DNA from: Dipteronia dyeriana
Taxonomy: Eukaryota; Streptophyta; Magnoliopsida; Sapindales; Sapindaceae
DNA length: 64,000 nucleotides
Direction of reading: 5' to 3'
NCBI GenBank assembly: GCA_032871835.1
Contig: CM065298.1
Span: forward strand, 94,487,891 to 94,551,890
The notes beneath the pieces were generated by a model, which saw nothing but the letters and a program-made list of their open reading frames with translations, had not been told where the DNA came from and ran no database searches. This document shows positions 57,861 to 64,000 of this stretch, one piece after another. The position numbers were made by a program, and so were the translations under genes. Position 1 is the first letter of the stretch. The number at the start of each line of letters is the position of its first letter.

Positions 57861-58592
57861 CTCGTTTTTCTCATTATATTTCCATACAAAAACCCATTTA
57901 TATACAACAGGTTTGACATCTTCAGATGTCTAGATTATTGATCCAAATACTTTACATTTGGCTAATAAATTCAATTATGTTTGAATTGCTTCTCTCCATT
58001 TAGGTCAATCAAACCTTTGCATACAATCATCAACTTTATAAGGCTCATAATCATCATTTATAATTTCAGTAGCCACTGTATATGAAAATATACCATTGAT
58101 GATTGTTTCCTCACAATTCTACATTTATCTTGTATAATTTATAGAAATTTTCTCATTTCTATGTTCTTGAATCTCTTCAGATATTCTTTTCCCTGCAGAG
58201 GTTTCTGTCACTTTAGTGACATGTGTCCTTTCAGGGACATCTAACTCTTGTGGAGTTGATTTTGAGAAAGTGGATTTATTTATAATCTCAGAAACATGAT
58301 CCTGGTAATTTCTTTTCTTTTTTCAAGGAACAATATCTTTCGAACCGGGTGGCCAACCACGCTTCTGGCATGCGGTAGATGACTCATTTGTTATCATTTG
58401 TTTAGATCATTTTTCTGGAACAATCACTCGTGATGGTACATTAACAGATGTGATGTATGATTTTGTTACCCTAGTAGCATCGGTAAACGCATCTGGTAAC
58501 TGATTTGCTATTATTTGAAAATTGACTATCTTACGGACTTCATTCTCACATTGAGATGTGTATGGGTCAAGATGAATTGGACTAGGGACTCT

Positions 58593-59515
58593 TTAAGAAA
58601 GTTTACGCTTATCTTCAGGATAAATTTTCCCTAATGATAGGAAATTTCTCTTATCAAAATGACAATCAGCAAATCGTGTAGTAAAAAGATCACCAATTAA
58701 TGGTTCCAGATATCTAATAATTGATGGTGAATCTAGATCAAATATTCCCAAACGTCGTTGGGGTCCCATTTTAGTTCTATGTGTAGGTGCAATTGGGACA
58801 TATACTGCACAACCAAAAGTATGCATATGAGAAATATCTGGTTGATGGCCAAATACAAGTTGCACTGGTGAATATTGATGATAAGCAGTGGGACGAAGAC
58901 GAATTAATGCAGCAACATGTGAAATTGCATGTCCTCAAACAGAAATTGGTAATTGTGTTCGTAATAATAAAGTTCTTGCAATTACCTGGAGACGTTTGAT
59001 AAACGATTATGCTAATCCATTATGGGTATGAACGTGTAGAAATGGATGTTCAACGTCAATCCCAAAGATCTGCAATATTCATCGAAAGTCTTGGAAGTAA
59101 ATTCACCAGCATTATCAATGCATATTGACTTAATCGGATGATTAGGAAAATGTGCCTGAAGCTTGATAATCTGTGCAAGTAATCATGTAAAAGCAACATT
59201 ACGTGTCGATAATAAGCAAACTTGTGAACATCTAATGGATGCATCAACTAGGACCATAAAATATCGGAACGGTCCACTTGGTGGATGAATAGGCCCACAT
59301 ATGTCCCCTTGAATCCTTTGTAAGAATGACGGGGATTCAAAACCAACCTTAGATTGTGATGATTTTATTACTAATTTCCCTTGTGAACATGCAATATACA
59401 AATTTTCATGGGATAAAAGAATCTTTTGGTTCTTTAATGGATGTCCACGTGAATTTTCAATGATTCTTTTCATCATTATAGATACCGGGTGACCAAGATG
59501 GTCATGCCAGAGCAT
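58593..59515 (-). pseudogene. Copia integrase
   Basis: Begins MLWHDHLGHPVSIMMKRIIE at 59515 with the HxxxxH part of the zinc motif, then LYIACSQGKLVI, where only one of the two cysteines is kept. The core has QGDICGPIHPPSGPFRYFMV with the first Asp. The C-terminal part at 58865-58593 reads HTFGCAVYVPIAPTHRTKMG and SPSIIRYLEPLIGDLFTTRF. Many stops occur in between. Confidence 0.85.
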
Positions 59516-59539
59516 AAATATTTTTGGGTATGAGAACTT

Positions 59540-59989
59540 CTAGTTCATAACTACATAAACTTCTACATTTCTTATAAGAATGTAATATAATTCAGATGAT
59601 AAAGCACACAGCTTTTCCAGAATGAGTTTCTGGCCTAAATTATGGGAAGTAATGCACAGAGATTCGATATTCTCATCATTTATGGTTTCTATGTGAAATT
59701 CATTACACCGTATATCTTTGAAACTTAGTAGATTTCTTCTGAATCTACTTGAATATAAAGCGTCATTGATACATATTTTAGTATTGTTTGGTAACAATAT
59801 CATGGCTCTACCGGAGCCTTCTATCAGATCTGTTGGACCTGATATTGTATTAACATTTTTCTTAAGCAAAGTTAAATTCAGAAAGTATTTTTGATTCCGT
59901 AAAATCGTACGTGTCGTTGCACTATCGGCTAGACATATATCTTTTGTACCTTGCTTTTCAATATCACTCAATTTATCGTTTAGAGACAT
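59540..59989 (-). pseudogene. Copia protease region
   Basis: 149 open codons: CLADSATTRTILRNQKYFLN holds the protease motif, with DSA in place of the usual DSG/DTG. It is followed by the spacer typical of copia pol (TISGPTDLIEGSGRAMILLP, KLCALSSELYYI). The start codon MSLNDKL is only the first ATG of the open stretch; the polyprotein would begin upstream. Confidence 0.75.
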
Positions 59990-60111
59990 ATTTGTTGTGC
60001 TTCATAAAGGAAAAATAAAATGAATATTTGATGGAGTGATTAAAAGTATATATTATATAAGGAATATTACATAATTATTTCATATGATAACAAAAATATT
60101 ACAAATAGTAC

Positions 60112-61044
60112 TTAATTGGTATGGATATTTTCATCACCAATTGAAGTGGTCACTATGTCATTTGGATCATTTAGAAAATCAGAAACATTAAACTGGGTAA
60201 TATCCATAAAATCTGAATCCTCTATGAAGTTGGTTTCAAGATTCTTCCCTTTTTCATTTCCTTTGATTGATGCTTGATAAAGCTCAACCAAATGTTTAGG
60301 TGTGCGGCATGTACGTGACCGACTCATACAACATCATCTTTTTTAGGTCTCTTTTGGATACTCTTTACTTTATCTGGCCTGACCTTATTAACATTCTGCT
60401 TCTCCACGACCATGACCATAACCACGGCCACGAGTATATCCCCCAATAGTATTAGCATTCACTTTTGGGAATGTTGTAGAATCGGTCGGGCGTGATTCAT
60501 GATTTTTTATTAAAAACTCGTTATTTTTCTCTACAGCCAAGAGACATGAGATTAACTATGAATATTTTGAGAATCGACGTTCTTGATATTGCTGCTATAA
60601 TATCATGTTTGAGGCATGAAAAGTTGTAAATTTTTTTTCTAACATATCATTTCTTGACCACACAATTTCAATTGTGTAGCGATTTTGAATAAAGCATAAT
60701 TATATTGAGACTGACCTATAGTCTTGAAAACGTAAATGTTGTCACTGGTACCTGGCATTTGGTAATGCAACATCGAGTTGGTTATCAAATTAGTCTTTTA
60801 ATTCTTGCCATAGAACTTCTGGTTCTGTGACAGTTAGGTACTGGGCATTTAGATCTTCATGTAGATGACGACGGATAATGACCATAGTAGTGAACTTGTC
60901 TTGTTCAGTTGCCTCAACCCATTCTTCAATGGTGTAATACAAGCCTTCTAATTTTAAAAGTAATTTGGCATCAATTACCCAAGACATGTAGTTGTCCCCA
61001 GATACTTCTAGTGCATCAAACTTCAGGCTTGCAAGTTTTGACAT
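60112..61044 (-). pseudogene. Copia gag
   Basis: Start at 61044: MSKLASLKFDALEVSGDNYM, SWVIDAKLLLKLEGLYYTIE, then RRHLHEDLNAQYLTVTEPEV, as in many plant copia Gag proteins. The frame breaks after WQELKD. The knuckle end SRTCRTPKHLVELYQASIKG lies at 60327 and below. Gag would form the particle and bind RNA. Confidence 0.82.
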
Positions 61045-61484
61045 TTTTATAGCTTCTGGTTATCCGAAGATCATAATCAGAGTCAGAACTTCTGGTCTAA
61101 TAAAAATCCGAGAAATTTAAATCTTCAGATATATAAAGAAATATTTGTAAATAAATAAACCCAGAAGTTTCAGGTTCTAGTAATGGTAAATAAATCCATA
61201 AACTTTAGGTTTTTAAATGAGTGACCAAACTGTTTAAATAAAAAATACATAAAAGTAAATAACATACAAGAAAGCAAGTTACGTAAAAGTAAATAAAATA
61301 TGAGAAATGAAATCCAGAACTACAGGTTCTGGTATTGATAAATAAAAATCTATAAGCTTCGGGTTCGAGTAATAATAAATTCAGAAGTTTCAGGTTCTTA
61401 AATAAATTTAGGAACTTAAGGTTCCAATGAAAATAAAATTCAAAAACTTCAGATTATTGAAATAACAGCATCGTGCTGATATTG
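61045..61484. other. Copia 5' untranslated region with short repeats
   Basis: Several degenerate copies of CAGAAGTTTCAGGTTC-like units at 61140-61450, spaced by AATAATAAAT-type linkers. Confidence 0.6.
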
Positions 61485-61803
61485 TGTTATAATTAAAATG
61501 AAATAACAGATAAAGCATTAGATATTAATAACGATATAAAATGAACAAAAGCAAGAAACAAAAGCAAGAAGAGATGAGATATATATACGTTTAACAAGTG
61601 AGGCCAATATATTGTGTATTGATTTCAAGTATCTTCAAACATTACAATATCATGGCCTTTTATAGGTAAGTAAAGATGGAGGGTTTTATTGTAGTTTACA
61701 CATGTATACATGGTTGCATTATTCACAAGTTGACATGCGTACTACAGGTGTAATACAATCATCAACTCATTTGGATATATGATGGGAAGCCACGTTTACA
61801 ACA
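61485..61803 (-). repeat. Copia 5' LTR
   Basis: 319 bp, TG...CA, partner of 55888-56196. Followed by the AAAGT duplication. Confidence 0.9.
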
Positions 61804-61808
61804 AAAGT

Positions 61809-62503
61809 ATCAATATTTATTTAATTGGATATATTATTTAGGTGGTTTGAACAAGAAGAGGTTGGTCCAATGATATACACTTTGGTTGTGTTTTGTTGGT
61901 TGGAACCAAGGGTGAAACCATATATTTTTTTATGGTGGACTCGTATAGATAAAAGTTTATACCGTATAAAAAAAAATCATTTTTGATTGCGAATATCGAC
62001 AATATGAGAGAATTTTCATTAATTAAAATAAAAAATACACCTAGTTAGGGGACATAATGAACATTACCCTTAAATACATACTCTATCACATACCCTAAAA
62101 TTTTCCATTTGATTTTTGAGTTATTAAAGGGTTAAAATTCTCAATTTGATTTTTCACTTGGTTAAGAAAATCCAATAGGCTTGAATGGGTTTGATGCATA
62201 AATTTTAAGCTATTGGGCCGTTAGTAAGACAAGAAAAAATATGATAAGTTAAGTTTGGATTGGAATTGGATTGAGGAATACTTAGAACTGAATAAGATGC
62301 ATATAGAACTATTGAAAAAACTTATTTTTTTTAAAAGCCCAATTCCGCCCTTGGCTGGAACTGAATAGAAAGGCTATTCTGAATGTTTGCTTTGTAAATA
62401 TCTATTGGAAAGGGAATACTATTAGAATGACGTTTTCACCATTTTGATGGAATGAGCCCTTTCCAATTCCAAAGTAATTTTTGTGTTATTATATATATAT
62501 ATA
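61809..62503. other. Non-coding spacer
   Basis: AT-rich. TTTGGATTGGAATTGG at about 62252 and CCAATTCCAAAGTAA at 62463 are partly inverse and may mark a small MITE, but the evidence is weak. A (TA)n tract of about 16 bp at 62490-62504 adjoins the LTR. Confidence 0.4.
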
Positions 62504-63300
62504 TGTTATGGGGATTTTTTGATAGCATAACAAGTCAACATGATTAGTTATGCCACGTCACGGGAGTCAGAAAATATCAACCAGAGGCAATTAATAGGTG
62601 ATCTCAAGGTCAAGTCAAGATTACCCAAGATGGTCAGGGAAGCTAACCGATCGGGTACAAATAACCTGGTCGGGGAAACTAACCGATCGGGGTAGAGAGG
62701 ACTTGGTCGGGATCATCTGATCGGGATAACAGAAGTCTGATCGGGATCAGACAACTGGTCAGTCGGATAACACGTGGGAGATATTAAAGGCAACTACGAC
62801 TCAAATACGAAGAAGAACTATCTTACTTAAACAAGGAATCTAGAGTCGCAATCCAATAAGGAAATATCCTTATTTCCTCTCCAGCATTAGAGAATTCTAT
62901 TTAGGAAAGAAGACAAAGACGACTTCAACAAGTAACCAGTTCTAATTAAATACTATCATTTTTCCTTATTTGTAACAAGAATTAGGGTTCTATGCATATA
63001 TAAATAGACCCATAATTTCATTGTAAAAAATAGAGATACATAACGACACATAGAGAGAAAACATAGAAAATATACAAAAGAGAGAGATACACCAAAAAAG
63101 GAGAGATTGAGTGTTGTGATCATTGTACTATAGTGAATTTCTTCTCGCTGTCACCGGCAACCGTGGATGTTTTACCACGTAAACTCATGTGTGCATGTTT
63201 TCTTCTATTTTTTCTATCTTTTTCATAACATCTTCAACGATCTACAAAAACCTATTAGGCATGTGATCAATCCTACACGATCCAAAAATTACCGTCAACA
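62504..63300 (+). repeat. Third Tat-like LTR, 5' side of a partial element
   Basis: From TGTTATGGGGA to ACCGTCAACA. It shares with the Tat LTRs the block AGGGTTCTATG, ATATAAATAGACCCATAAT and the end GTCAACA. It has its own repeat of CTAACCGATCGGG and TCTGATCGGGAT motifs at 62645-62765. The start is inferred from the TGTT/AACA pairing and could be off by a few bases. The partner LTR is beyond the window. Confidence 0.7.
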
Positions 63301-63320
63301 ACTGACGCTAGAAGAAGGGT
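63301..63320 (+). promoter_or_regulatory. Primer binding site of the third element
   Basis: ACTGACGCTAGAAGAAGGG follows the LTR directly and aligns with ATTGGTGCTAGAATGAGGGG of element 1. Confidence 0.6.
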
Positions 63321-64000
63321 AGAACTCAACTTCGAGGAACCCTCGTGAACAGACCACAAAAAGAGTTCCGATATGGACCAACTACAGGACCCGTAGTAAG
63401 AGTTGTGGTCTTGACCAAATCCAGAGGAAGAGTATTGCGAAAACAACACTCAAAGCTTCAAAGTGGAGTTATTGCAGTGGGTCACATCCATAAAAATCAA
63501 GAGCATCCCGGTGACTACAACATAAACAGACGAAACACTGAGATACTCTAGCAAGCCCGAAAAAAATACTGTTGGGAATTATCCTGAGCAAAGAGTCAGG
63601 ACACCGACTAGTAAAAAAAATGGTCGGAAATTATCCTAAGCAAAGACCCAGGACACCGACTGGTCCAGCTAAAAAAAAGGGGGTGCTAAGGGGTGGATTA
63701 TCTGTTGTATCAGCGTCAGAATATACGCAAGCAAGCGAATTCACGAACAGAGTTCAATAAAAAAAAGAAAGGGATGTGATGTTAAATGCACTTCGTTCAA
63801 ATAAAGCCTACTTTAACAACTGATGGAGGGCTAGGGGGTAGCACAACGTAGTAAAGGAGCTTGCCACGTTAAAAAAAAACTACTCTTCAGGGAGATAGCT
63901 TAGTTGCTTTCAGTTTTTGTTTATGATATTTTCAGTTTGTTTTTTATTATTAGTTTTTCTAATTATGCTTTATTTTGATGTTGTTAATGTTTAGATCAAT
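63321..64000 (+). mobile_element. Start of the third element's interior
   Basis: No gag sequence is recognisable. Two near-copies of GGAATTATCCTGAGCAAAGA with AGGACACCGACT lie 52 bp apart (63575 and 63627). Open frames of about 60 codons have no known motif. It may be a non-autonomous member or a long leader. Confidence 0.45.

Larger units (their letters stand above)
55888..61803 (-). mobile_element. Ty1/copia retrotransposon, degenerate
   Basis: Two short LTRs (55888-56196 and 61485-61803) begin TGTTATAATTAAAA and end TTTACAACA, and AAAGT duplications flank the element. It reads on the minus strand: gag at the right, then protease, integrase, RT and RNase H at the left. Integrase before RT is the copia order. 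Directly inside the 5' LTR the minus strand reads CAATATCAGCACGATGC, where TATCAG fits a methionine-tRNA-type primer site. All reading frames are interrupted. Confidence 0.92.

Overview
The window is nuclear DNA from a eudicot plant. It is AT-rich and intron-like between genes and is dominated by nested transposable elements. I find one gene that looks intact, an intronless GT47 xyloglucan galactosyltransferase (XLT2-like) at 44737-46239. I find one broken host gene, an RNA polymerase I termination factor-like Myb gene at about 50192-52204. I cannot name the species from the sequence.

Layout from left to right. 1-2177 is non-coding and carries a hAT-type MITE (1359-2037). 2186-9605 is one 7.4-kb hAT DNA transposon with matching terminal inverted repeats and a 7/8-matching 8-bp target duplication. 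It holds two satellite-like arrays and a 2.5-kb internal tandem duplication, so its dead transposase is present twice. 10596-23397 is a hAT-type MITE split by a complete 12.1-kb Ty3/gypsy element of the Tat (Retand-like) group (11008-23101, minus orientation, perfect 5-bp target duplication AGCTA). A second copy of that family lies in the opposite orientation at 27557-40244 (target duplication AGTTA) and carries an internal inversion. 40245-44736 is non-coding with a Mutator-like element (42451-44134), followed by the XLT2-like gene. 46240-50190 is non-coding with a MITE at 48500-49287. The Myb gene that follows is interrupted by a 1,041-bp solo LTR (50734-51774, target duplication CGAAT) and by two small frameshifts. 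A second Mutator-like element (52332-53844, 9-bp target duplication TAGTTTAAA), a small hAT MITE (55137-55612, target duplication CACAGATG) and a Ty1/copia element (55888-61803, target duplication AAAGT, minus orientation) follow. A third Tat-like LTR begins at about 62504, and its interior runs off the right edge.

The most informative region is the pair of Tat elements. Each has gag, protease, reverse transcriptase, RNase H and integrase on one strand. Between integrase and the 3' LTR each has a long open frame on the opposite strand. This antisense frame (aORF) encodes a protein resembling the 'putative gypsy type transposon' family, with a coiled-coil C-terminus. Comparing the two copies suggests it is spliced at two conserved GT-AG introns. 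Element 2 has the order A B D' C' B' D E, in which both breakpoint segments are duplicated in inverse orientation; this is the expected footprint of an inversion made through staggered breaks. Element 2 has also lost its primer binding site and gag start codon. Both elements share identical in-frame stops in gag and in the aORF, which suggests they descend from an already defective source copied in trans.

All domain assignments come from reading translated sequence against remembered family motifs. No database search was run.
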